In this document: piece after piece, positions 57,009 through 64,000 of the stretch
Layout of the letters: each line of letters starts with the position of its first letter
How positions within the stretch are numbered: the first letter of the stretch is position 1
Assembly (NCBI RefSeq): GCF_012524115.1
Contig: NZ_JAAZWB010000083.1
Coordinates: 28,318-92,317 of the forward strand
Length of the DNA: 64,000 nucleotides
Source of the DNA: Bacillus sp. RO1
Lineage (GTDB): Bacteria > Bacillota > Bacilli > Bacillales > Bacillaceae_I
Reading direction: 5' to 3'
Position numbers and translations under genes: made by a program
The notes under the pieces: model-generated
The model's database searches: none
Told to the model about the DNA's origin: nothing
What the model saw: only the letters and a program-made list of their open reading frames with translations

Positions 57009-58085
57009 TTAAGATTTGTATGCGTAGTGGCTGCGCAATTCCGTGATGAACTCATTGAACTGATCGATGTCCATCTGCTGCGCCGCGTCGGAAAGTGCTA
57101 CTGCCGGATCAGGATGAACTTCCGCCATCACTCCATCTGCACCGATTGCAAGTGCTGCCTTTGCAGTAGGCAATAGGAGATCTTTTCTACCAGTGGAATG
57201 TGTTACATCCACAAATACAGGTAAGTGAGTTTCTTTTTTCAGAATTGGTACAGCTGAGATATCTAGTGTATTACGTGTTGCTTTCTCGTAAGTTCTAATT
57301 CCACGCTCACATAAAATGATTTGATCGTTACCTTGAGCGATAATGTACTCAGCTGCATTGATGAACTCATCAATTGTAGCTGCAAGTCCTCTTTTTAGAA
57401 GGACCGGTTTATTCACTGCACCAGCTGCTTTCAGTAGTTCAAAGTTTTGCATGTTACGCGCACCGATTTGAATGACGTCTACGTAATCGCATGCGACTTC
57501 AATATCAGCTGGGTTGATGATTTCACTTATGATAGCCATATCAAACTCATCACCAACACGTTTTAATATTTTTAAGCCTTCCAATCCAAGTCCTTGGAAG
57601 TCGTATGGAGAAGTTCTTGGCTTAAATGCTCCACCACGAAGAAGTTTTATTCCTTGTGCTTTTGCGGCTTGAGCCACTTGGGCAACCTGTTCATAACTTT
57701 CAACGGCGCAAGGACCGATGATGAAGTTTTGAGATCCATCGCCAATTTTTACTCCTTTTACTTCAACAACCGTATCTTCCGGTTTTTTCTTACGGGAAAC
57801 GAGCAGTGCTTTTCTGTGATCATCTTTTTGCAGTTCAAGTCCTGCTTTGAATATTTCTTTGAATATATGCTGTAAAGTGGAAGTTTCGAAAGGTCCATCG
57901 TTATGTTCCGTGATTAAGTCCAACATTTTTCTTTCACGGACCGGGTCATATCGATTTACACCTTGCGCCTCTTTAAGCTTTCCTATTTCTTGGACAAGCT
58001 CACCGCGCTTGTTGATAACCTCTAATAGTTGTAAGTTTAGTTCTTCGACTTGTTTTCGCAAGGCGTCTAATTCGTTATGACTCAT
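57009..58085 (-). CDS. aroA: bifunctional chorismate mutase / DAHP synthase
   Basis: Protein of 358 residues. N-terminal AroQ-type chorismate mutase (about 1-85: [20 protein letters not shown], then [12 protein letters not shown]) is fused to a type I-beta DAHP synthase ([12 protein letters not shown] near 127, [18 protein letters not shown] near 149, [14 protein letters not shown] near 222, [12 protein letters not shown] near 325). The mutase domain serves as the prephenate/chorismate feedback sensor in Bacillus. AAAGGATG precedes the ATG. Upstream of ccpA as in B. subtilis. Confidence 0.97.
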   Translation of the reverse strand: MSHNELDALRKQVEELNLQLLEVINKRGELVQEIGKLKEAQGVNRYDPVRERKMLDLITEHNDGPFETSTLQHIFKEIFKAGLELQKDDHRKALLVSRKKKPEDTVVEVKGVKIGDGSQNFIIGPCAVESYEQVAQVAQAAKAQGIKLLRGGAFKPRTSPYDFQGLGLEGLKILKRVGDEFDMAIISEIINPADIEVACDYVDVIQIGARNMQNFELLKAAGAVNKPVLLKRGLAATIDEFINAAEYIIAQGNDQIILCERGIRTYEKATRNTLDISAVPILKKETHLPVFVDVTHSTGRKDLLLPTAKAALAIGADGVMAEVHPDPAVALSDAAQQMDIDQFNEFITELRSHYAYKS

Positions 58086-58224
58086 ATAATTTCATCCTTT
58101 CTGTATTTATAACAGTACCAAGTTGTGGTACATTTCTATTAATTAGTTATTATAAACGATGACTTTCTGATTGTCACGGATTTTTTCTTTATTAATTAAA
58201 CGCTTTTAAGCGGTAAAGTATTAT

Positions 58225-60417
58225 ATGATGCTACATAGGGATGGTGAATCTTTTTTGATTTTCGCATTAGATATTGGAACAAGATCAGTAGTTGGCCTAC
58301 TGCTAGAACAGGATCAGAGTAAGTTCCGCATCAAGGATATAGTAGTAAAGGAGCACGAAGAACGGGCAATGTTAGATGGTCAAATACATGATATTTTGGC
58401 AGTTTCTAAAGTAATTACATATGTGAAAGAAAAGTTAGAAGAAAAACATGGACCATTAAAAAAAGTATGCGTCGCTGCAGCAGGACGAGCATTAAAAACT
58501 CAAACAGCCTACGCGATACAAGACATTAAAGGAAGGGCCTTGTTTACGGAAGATGATATATTTTTATTAGAACTTTCTGCTGTCCAAGAAGCGCAAAGGA
58601 AGTTACTCCAAGAAAGTGAAATTGACTATACTAATCAGTATTTCTGTGTCGGATATTCAGTGCTTCGGTATTACTTAGATGAAGAAGAAATAGGCAGTCT
58701 GCTTGATCAAAGAGGGGAAAAAGCATCAGTTGAAATCATTTCGACCTTCTTGCCTAAAATTGTAGTAGAATCATTGATTTCAGCCCTCCAACGATCTGGT
58801 CTTCAACTTGAGGCCCTGACACTTGAACCAATTGCGGCTATTAATGCTCTGATCCCTCCTTCTATGAGAAGATTGAATGTTGCCTTAGTAGACATTGGTG
58901 CTGGAACATCTGATGTCGCAATCTCTATGGATGGTACCGTCACTGCATACGGAATGGTCCCTGTTGCGGGAGATGAAATTACGGAAGGTTTGAGTGATGC
59001 TTTTTTATTGGATTTTCCACAAGCGGAACAGGCTAAACGAGACTTGCTCCATAATGAGGAAATTACTTTTACCGATATCCTTGGCTTTCAACAAACTCTA
59101 TCTAAACAGGAAATGGTACATCAGATTTTTACATCCATTGAAAAACTCGCATCCTCTATCACAAAGGAAATAAAGAGGCAGAATAACCAGACAGCACCCA
59201 AGGCAGTCATGCTTGTGGGAGGAGGAAGCCTAACCCCTTCCTTGCCCTCTCTCATTGCAGAAAAACTGGGTTTACCCAAAAATCGAGTAGCAATTCGCGG
59301 GGTAGATGCAATCCAGCAATTGGATCAAACAGACATTCCTGTTCAAGGCCCTGAATTTATCACTCCTGTAGGGATTGCCATAGCCGCAAAGGAGAAACCA
59401 ATAGAATATGTTTCTGTTACTGTTAATGAGCTCCCCGTTCGTTTATTTGATGTAAAAAAATTGACCATTGGAGACAGCCTTTTAGCTGCTGGGATTAGCA
59501 TCAACAAATTGGTTGGTAAGCCAGGCTTGGCATTAATGGTAGAAGTGAATGGAAAAAGCCTGACATGTCCAGGAAGTTTTGGAGAGGCACCTAAGATCTC
59601 AAGAAACGGTCAGCCTGCTCACAGCTTCGATTCAATTGAAAACGGGGATATTATTTTAGTGGAAAAAGGAATGGATGGAAAATCAGCCTCTCTTACTGTC
59701 ATGGAGGTTGTAGGGTCAGCGTTACCTACCCTTTCAGTAACTGTGAACGGCCATTCTAAAACGATCAATCCCAGCATACTCCTTAACGGTCAACTTACTG
59801 CTTTAGAACAACCACTTGCAGATCGTGACAAGGTTACTTACACTTATCCGGATACCATAGGAGAGCTCCTGGTGCAAAACTGTGAAATCCCAGAGAAAGA
59901 TCTAGAGCCGTTTTACCTATTCATAAATGATGAAAAAACTAACCTATCACCCTTTTCTGTCCAAGTTAAGAAGAATGGAAAACAAGTGTCTTTAAATGAC
60001 CATTTTTCTAATGATGACAGTATCGTATGGGAAAAGGGAAGCATACCTACAGTTAAAATGCTTTCGATTGTTCAGCAGTATGAAACAAAACAAGAAATAG
60101 CAGTAACTTTCAAAGGAAAAAAAATTGTTTTGAGCAAGGTGTTGCTTGAATTTTATCGAAATGGGCAGTTGCTTTTAGAAGAGGATTCCTTAAATAGAGG
60201 AGATCATTTACAAGTGATGGTCAGACGCAAGGAGCCTTTCATTTTCCAAGATATGTTCCGCTTCGTAGACATCGAAAGACCACAAGGGGCCGGATCTTTT
60301 ATGTTAAAGAAAAATGGAACAGAAGCCTCCTTCTACGATTTTATCGATCATGGAGATGAATTAGACATAGAGTGGAAAAGCAAAGTTTTAGATGCCAATA
60401 TAAAAGATAAGGCTTAA
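58225..60417 (+). CDS. FtsA/PilM-like actin-fold ATPase with five C-terminal NG-D modules
   Basis: Protein of 730 residues (720 if the in-frame TTG at 58255 is used). The actin core has phosphate-1 ALDIGTRSVVGLLLE (14-28), an SHS2-like insertion region (about 85-195), phosphate-2 VDIGAGTSDVAIS (222-234) and the adenosine motif VMLVGGGSLTPSLPSL (328-343). After about 395 comes a beta-rich tail with NG at 461, 521, 584, 646 and 697, each followed 14 residues on by Asp (475, 535, 598, 660, 711), resembling TGS/beta-grasp domains. No terminal amphipathic helix or membrane segment is obvious. Probably a polymerising or scaffold ATPase; role unknown. Confidence 0.85.
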   Translation: MMLHRDGESFLIFALDIGTRSVVGLLLEQDQSKFRIKDIVVKEHEERAMLDGQIHDILAVSKVITYVKEKLEEKHGPLKKVCVAAAGRALKTQTAYAIQDIKGRALFTEDDIFLLELSAVQEAQRKLLQESEIDYTNQYFCVGYSVLRYYLDEEEIGSLLDQRGEKASVEIISTFLPKIVVESLISALQRSGLQLEALTLEPIAAINALIPPSMRRLNVALVDIGAGTSDVAISMDGTVTAYGMVPVAGDEITEGLSDAFLLDFPQAEQAKRDLLHNEEITFTDILGFQQTLSKQEMVHQIFTSIEKLASSITKEIKRQNNQTAPKAVMLVGGGSLTPSLPSLIAEKLGLPKNRVAIRGVDAIQQLDQTDIPVQGPEFITPVGIAIAAKEKPIEYVSVTVNELPVRLFDVKKLTIGDSLLAAGISINKLVGKPGLALMVEVNGKSLTCPGSFGEAPKISRNGQPAHSFDSIENGDIILVEKGMDGKSASLTVMEVVGSALPTLSVTVNGHSKTINPSILLNGQLTALEQPLADRDKVTYTYPDTIGELLVQNCEIPEKDLEPFYLFINDEKTNLSPFSVQVKKNGKQVSLNDHFSNDDSIVWEKGSIPTVKMLSIVQQYETKQEIAVTFKGKKIVLSKVLLEFYRNGQLLLEEDSLNRGDHLQVMVRRKEPFIFQDMFRFVDIERPQGAGSFMLKKNGTEASFYDFIDHGDELDIEWKSKVLDANIKDKA

Positions 60418-60432
60418 GCATTTATTAGTCCG

Positions 60433-60473
60433 AAATAAAACGAACGTGCATAGTCGCACGTTCGTTTTATTTT
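60433..60473. terminator. terminator between the FtsA-like gene and brxC
   Basis: AAATAAAACGAACGTGC and its reverse complement form a perfect 17-bp stem with a 6-nt loop. Confidence 0.93.
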
Positions 60474-60793
60474 ACATTCTCTTGAAGGGAAGAATATGTT
60501 ATCTTCCAGTGAGAAGCATTCCAAGCAATTTTGCCATCTTTAAATAACAAAGCTTGCGGTGATTCATGCTTTACATCAAATGTTTCTGCGATGTGATTGG
60601 AGAGCGGTCTAGCTTCTTGGACATTCAAATAGAAACATGGAACCTGATTTTGGTCTGCTACAAAGTTCTCGAATTCTTCGAATGCAGCATGACTGATTGG
60701 ACATGTTGTACTGTTTTTGAAAAACAAGAAAGTCTCATTTTCTTGGACGATTTGATCGAATTGTTCTACAGATTGCACGATTGATTTGCTCAT
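60467..60793 (-). CDS. brxC: monothiol bacilliredoxin BrxC (YtxJ)
   Basis: Thioredoxin-fold protein of 108 residues. The active site reads NSTTCPISHAA near 27-37, a TCPIS monothiol form. BrxC removes bacillithiol from oxidised proteins. GAGGGTG precedes the ATG. It follows ytxGH but beyond a terminator hairpin, so it may depend on read-through or its own promoter. Confidence 0.94.
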   Translation of the reverse strand: MSKSIVQSVEQFDQIVQENETFLFFKNSTTCPISHAAFEEFENFVADQNQVPCFYLNVQEARPLSNHIAETFDVKHESPQALLFKDGKIAWNASHWKITYSSLQENVK

Positions 60794-60829
60794 ACTATTA
60801 CACCCTCTTCTATATGTTTATGTAAATTA

Positions 60830-60868
60830 AAAACGGCGAAGTTATCATACCACTTCGCCGTTTTATTC
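60830..60868 (-). terminator. terminator of ytxGH
   Basis: AAAACGGCGAAG and CTTCGCCGTTTT form a 12-bp stem; only AATTTA-type sequence follows on the minus strand, so strength is uncertain. Confidence 0.75.
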
Positions 60869-60885
60869 TCAAGTTATGAGATTGC

Positions 60886-61398
60886 TTATTTTTCTTCTTT
60901 ATCTTCATCGCTTGCAGATAGCTTTTTCTCTACGTCTTCTAACGCAGCTTTTGTATCTTCAAGTCGCTTCTTCACTTCATCCGTCATTTCATCAGATTCT
61001 GTTTCGATAGCAGTAGCGGCTTCTGAGATGATATCTTGAACCTGCTCTTGCAGCTCCATGGATACATCCCCATTCTTATCTCGCAATTGTTTTACCTTAT
61101 CCATCACTTGTTGTGTTTGATCAGCAATGGCCTTAGTCAACTGGTTTTTCTTATCCTTGGCAGTTTCAGCTAATTCAGTAGTATATTCAGTAGCTTGAAC
61201 CTTCCAGTTATCTGTTCTTTCTTTTAAATGAGTCGCCTGATCCGTGATATCTTCACGAAGCTCTCTACCGGATTTAGGAGCCAGGAACAATGCAGTTGTA
61301 GCTCCCACAATTCCACCAATAAGTGTACCGATTAAAAAGTCCTTCGTATTAATACCGTCAGTGTTCGTGTTCATCTCTTTCTTGTTCTCTTCGCCCAT
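60886..61398 (-). CDS. ytxH: general stress protein YtxH
   Basis: Protein of 170 residues. A membrane/glycine-zipper segment (FLIGTLIGGIVGATTALFLAP, about 20-40) precedes a long charged helical region (KSGRELREDITDQATHLKER onward). YtxH-family proteins are stress-induced and membrane-associated with unknown activity. The ATG at 61398 follows GAGGAGG; a longer frame overlaps ytxG. Thirteen bp separate it from the ytxG stop. Confidence 0.92.
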   Translation of the reverse strand: MGEENKKEMNTNTDGINTKDFLIGTLIGGIVGATTALFLAPKSGRELREDITDQATHLKERTDNWKVQATEYTTELAETAKDKKNQLTKAIADQTQQVMDKVKQLRDKNGDVSMELQEQVQDIISEAATAIETESDEMTDEVKKRLEDTKAALEDVEKKLSASDEDKEEK

Positions 61399-61411
61399 TT
61401 CCGATTCCTCC

Positions 61412-61846
61412 TCAAATTTTGTTAATTTTGTTTTTCTGTTTTCTCTCATTCCATTTGTCAACAAGCTCCATTGCTACATTGGACCACTGGACAACTTGCG
61501 ACACCTTATCCTGATTTTGATCTAGTTGTTGTGCAACATTATTAGATAAACGTGAAACGGAATGATTAAATCCTTGAATGGAAGTTCCAACATCCTTTAC
61601 AGCAGTTACAACCGTATTAAGTTGTTGCGACTTGTCTTGAATGTCGTCCATTAATACATTGGTTTTATGTAATATCTGCTCTGTCTCGGATGTGATCCCT
61701 TGCATCTGTTTTTCAATACCACCTAATGTACCGGCAACTTGATTTAAAGTGCCTTGCACGGAAAGAAGTGTTTTTGAAACAAAAATAACCAATATTAAAA
61801 AAGCAATAGCTACAATAATTGCGCTAATGTAAAGCAACTCACTCAA
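61412..61846 (-). CDS. ytxG: DUF948 stress protein YtxG
   Basis: Protein of 144 residues. One N-terminal membrane segment (LLYISAIIVAIAFLILVIFV) is followed by a long helical, methyl-accepting-protein-like region (QGTLNQVAGTLGGIEKQM and repeats of Val/Gln heptads). The start is TTG at 61846 with AGGAGGTG. First gene of the operon known in B. subtilis as csb40 (ytxGHJ), driven by sigma-B and sigma-H. Confidence 0.91.
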   Translation of the reverse strand: MSELLYISAIIVAIAFLILVIFVSKTLLSVQGTLNQVAGTLGGIEKQMQGITSETEQILHKTNVLMDDIQDKSQQLNTVVTAVKDVGTSIQGFNHSVSRLSNNVAQQLDQNQDKVSQVVQWSNVAMELVDKWNERKQKNKINKI

Positions 61847-61884
61847 CGTGACACCTCCTGGCTGCTGACATACATACTTACTAT

Positions 61885-61909
61885 TTACCCCACTTATTAC
61901 AGTTTAAAC
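61885..61909 (-). promoter_or_regulatory. sigma-B promoter of ytxG-ytxH
   Basis: On the minus strand GTTTAA (61904-61909), 13 bp, GGGTAA (61885-61890). The consensus is GTTTAA-N12-14-GGGTAT; only the last base differs. The B. subtilis operon is sigma-B controlled. Confidence 0.78.
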
Positions 61910-62071
61910 ATTCTATACTCTGTTTTATTCTAGGACAAAAGGAAAATCCCTTCAAAAATTTAAAGAATTTTTAAAAATATTACTAATATTTTTAGACAAA
62001 AAATTCAACAAAATACGCGTAATCGGTTACAATAGTGATGTTACATAACCATTTTCTTAGGGGGCAATACA

Positions 62072-63187
62072 ATGAAGGATCCTCGTATTCAAACACTTGC
62101 AAAAAACTTAATTAACTATTCTGTTCGTCTTCAAAAAGGCGAAAAGGTATTAATCGAAAACTTTGGACTGCAAAGAGAACTTGTCGTAGCACTTGTTGAT
62201 GAAGCATATAAAGCTGGCGGTTATCCATTCGTATCTTTAAAAGATGTCCAGGTAGACCGAGCCCTACTAATGGGAGCTCGTGAAGAACAATATAGCATGA
62301 AAGCAGATTTTGAAGCAAATGTCATGAAAAACATGGATGCTTATATCGGGCTTCGTTCAGGCGACAACATCGCAGAATTGTCTGATGTTCCTGATGACAA
62401 ACAAAAAATCCAAGGCAGTACGGTAGGGAAGAAAGTGCACCGTGACATCCGTGTTCCTAAAACGAAATGGGTCGTTCTTCGTTATCCAAATGCCAGCATG
62501 GCTCAGCTTGCAAAAATGAGCACAGAAGGTTTTGAGAACTTCTATTTCGATGTATGTAATCTTGATTATGGAAAAATGAGCAATGCGATGGATGCTCTTG
62601 TTGAATTAATGAATAAAACAGACAAGGTACGAATTACCGGAGAAGGTACAGATCTTACATTCTCTATTAAAGATATCCCTGCAATTAAATGCGCAGGTGA
62701 AATGAATATTCCAGATGGCGAGGTATATACAGCTCCTGTGAAGGATTCTGTTAACGGTACAATTACGTATAATACACCATCTCCATACCAAGGCTTCACA
62801 TATGAAAATGTGAAATTGACTTTCCGCGACGGAAAAATTGTGGAAGCAACAGCCAATGATTCTGACCGTATCAATAAAATCTTTGATACAGATGAAGGTG
62901 CACGTTTCATTGGAGAGTTCGCAATCGGTGTTAACCCTTATATCCAACATCCGATGCAGGATATCCTATTTGACGAAAAAATTGATGGAAGCTTCCATTT
63001 CACTCCTGGTCAGGCATATGAAGATGCTTGGAACGGCAATAATTCCGATATTCATTGGGATATGGTAATGATCCAACGTCCTGAATATGGCGGAGGAGAA
63101 ATCTACTTTGATGATGTTCTGATCAGAAAAGATGGAAAGTTTGTCATCTCAGAGCTTGAAGGATTGAATCCGGAGAATTTAAAATAA
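62072..63187 (+). CDS. ampS: M29-family aminopeptidase
   Basis: Cobalt- or zinc-dependent aminopeptidase of 371 residues. Likely metal ligands are in GEMNIPDGEVYTAP near 213, FIGEFAIGVNP near 280, and FHFTPGQAYEDAW with NSDIHWDMV near 310-330. Shorter than the 410-residue B. subtilis AmpS, but complete at both ends. TTAGGGGG precedes the ATG. In B. subtilis ytxG is followed by other genes, so the gene content has changed here. Confidence 0.9.
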   Translation: MKDPRIQTLAKNLINYSVRLQKGEKVLIENFGLQRELVVALVDEAYKAGGYPFVSLKDVQVDRALLMGAREEQYSMKADFEANVMKNMDAYIGLRSGDNIAELSDVPDDKQKIQGSTVGKKVHRDIRVPKTKWVVLRYPNASMAQLAKMSTEGFENFYFDVCNLDYGKMSNAMDALVELMNKTDKVRITGEGTDLTFSIKDIPAIKCAGEMNIPDGEVYTAPVKDSVNGTITYNTPSPYQGFTYENVKLTFRDGKIVEATANDSDRINKIFDTDEGARFIGEFAIGVNPYIQHPMQDILFDEKIDGSFHFTPGQAYEDAWNGNNSDIHWDMVMIQRPEYGGGEIYFDDVLIRKDGKFVISELEGLNPENLK

Positions 63188-63197
63188 GGTAAGTATG

Positions 63198-63230
63198 AAC
63201 CATCCGCAAGTGAATTGTGGGTGGTTTTTT
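63198..63230 (+). terminator. terminator of ampS
   Basis: AACCATCC and GGGTGGTT pair (one G-U) and are followed by a T run. Confidence 0.75.
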
Positions 63231-63269
63231 ATTGTTGCTTTAGACTTCTTTTATAATTGGAACCCTTTT

Positions 63270-63997
63270 TCAAGACCTCTCTCTATCCGTTTTCGCGCTA
63301 CTGCGGTCTTCATACCTCTCCTCAAAACCTCTCTCTACTCATTTCGGCTTTGCTGAAGTCTTCATACCTCTTCTCAAGACCTCTCTCTATCCATTTTGGC
63401 GTTATTGAAGTCTTCATAGCATTCCTCAAGACCTCTCTCTATCCGTTTTCGCGCCGCTGAAGTCTTCATACCTCTTCTCAAGACCTCTCTCTACTCATTT
63501 TGGCGCTGCTGAAGTCTTCATACCCCTTCTCAAGACCTCTCTCTACTCATTTTGGCTTTGCTGAAGTCTTCATACCTCTTCTCAAGACCTCTCTCTACTC
63601 ATTTTGGTGCTACTGAAGTCTTCATACCTCTTCTCAAGACCTCTCTCTATCCATTTTCACTTAACAGAAGTCTTCATACCTCTCCTCAAGACCTCTCTCT
63701 ACTCATTTTGGCGCTGCTGAAGTCTTCATAGCCCTCCTCAAGACCTCTCTCTACTCATTTTGGCTTTGCTGAAGTCTTCATACCTCTTCTCAAGACCTCT
63801 CTCTACTCATTTTGGCGCTGCTGAAGTCTTCATAGCCCTTCTCAAGACCTCTCTCTATCCATTTTCACTTAACAGAAGTCTTCATACCTCTCCTCAAGAC
63901 CTCTCTCTACTCATTTTGGCGCTGCTGAAGTCTTCATACCTCTTTTCAAAACACCTCTCTATCCGTTTTCGCGCTACAGAGGTCTTCATTTCATTCA
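63270..63997. repeat. 52-bp tandem array, locus 2: 14 units, reaching the window end
   Basis: TCAAGACC (or variants TCAAAACC, TCAAAACA) starts at 63270 and every 52 bp to 63946. Unit skeleton: TCAAGACCTCTCTCTACTCA, a variable middle, then TGAAGTCTTCATACCTCTTC. The 11-bp palindrome TGAAGTCTTCA occurs in most units. It shares AAGACCTCTCTC, ATTTT and GTCTTCATACC with locus 1. The array may continue beyond the window. Confidence 0.96.
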
Positions 63998-64000
63998 ACA

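Noticed and set aside
58185..58215. cre site upstream of aroA and the FtsA-like gene
   Set aside because: The best reading (TAAAAGCGTTTAAT) has three mismatches in an AT-rich context.
63257..63460. 67-residue open frame over the 52-bp array
   Set aside because: The period is not a multiple of three, so each unit changes frame; no ribosome-binding site; open by chance.

Overview
The window is a chromosomal backbone segment of a Bacillaceae bacterium, most likely an environmental Bacillus/Sutcliffiella-type species. The basis is low-to-moderate GC, Bacillus ribosome-binding sites, sporulation genes (ytrH/ytrI, ytfJ, an alpha/beta SASP, refZ), bacillithiol-linked brxC, and a gene order that largely follows the B. 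subtilis stretch from dnaE to ytxG. Names rest on recalled family motifs; no database search was possible. I see no rRNA, tRNA, CRISPR array, prophage or complete insertion sequence.

Layout. 1-8.9 kb: 3'-truncated dnaE, sporulation pair ytrH-ytrI, nanoRNase nrnA, ytpI, a NERD-domain protein, regulator ytoI, a small membrane protein, ytkL. 9-18.5 kb: M24 aminopeptidase, alanine dehydrogenase, SDR ytkK, NCS1 permease, small unknowns, an EcsC-family protein, ackA, ytxK. 18.5-31.4 kb: tpx, ytfI-ytfJ, sppA-yteJ, second NAD kinase, amidohydrolase, acyl-CoA ligase, SASP, nifZ-thiI, braB. 31.6-44 kb: ezrA and a small partner, hisJ, refZ, free-Met-sulfoxide reductase, methionine gamma-lyase, diguanylate cyclase dgcP, rpsD, a GNAT, and tyrS under a tyrosine T-box. 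44.6-63.2 kb: class A PBP, MFS transporter, acsA facing acuABC, motP-motS, ccpA, aroA, a large FtsA-like protein, brxC, ytxG-ytxH, M29 aminopeptidase.

How the genes work together. Acetate metabolism is prominent: ackA, acsA, and acuABC (which acetylates and deacetylates AcsA), with ccpA in the same window and candidate CcpA cre sites before ackA, ald and between acsA and acuA. NifZ-ThiI is a sulfur-transfer pair for thiolated tRNA and thiamine. MotPS is a sodium-type flagellar stator. Recognisable promoters include an exact sigma-G match before the SASP and a strong sigma-B match before ytxGH.

The unexpected content is mostly between the genes. (1) A dispersed palindromic element occurs in at least eleven copies plus one truncated copy, in short (about 130 bp) and long (about 185 bp) forms, only in convergent or co-directional gaps. 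(2) Five tandem arrays occupy co-directional gaps; two share an exact 52-bp period and a common skeleton although 20 kb apart, and three unrelated ones have 20-21-bp periods, so all periods are near whole numbers of DNA helical turns. (3) The FtsA-like protein carries five C-terminal modules with an exact NG-x12-D spacing that resembles TGS/beta-grasp folds. I judge these three the best candidates for undescribed biology here.
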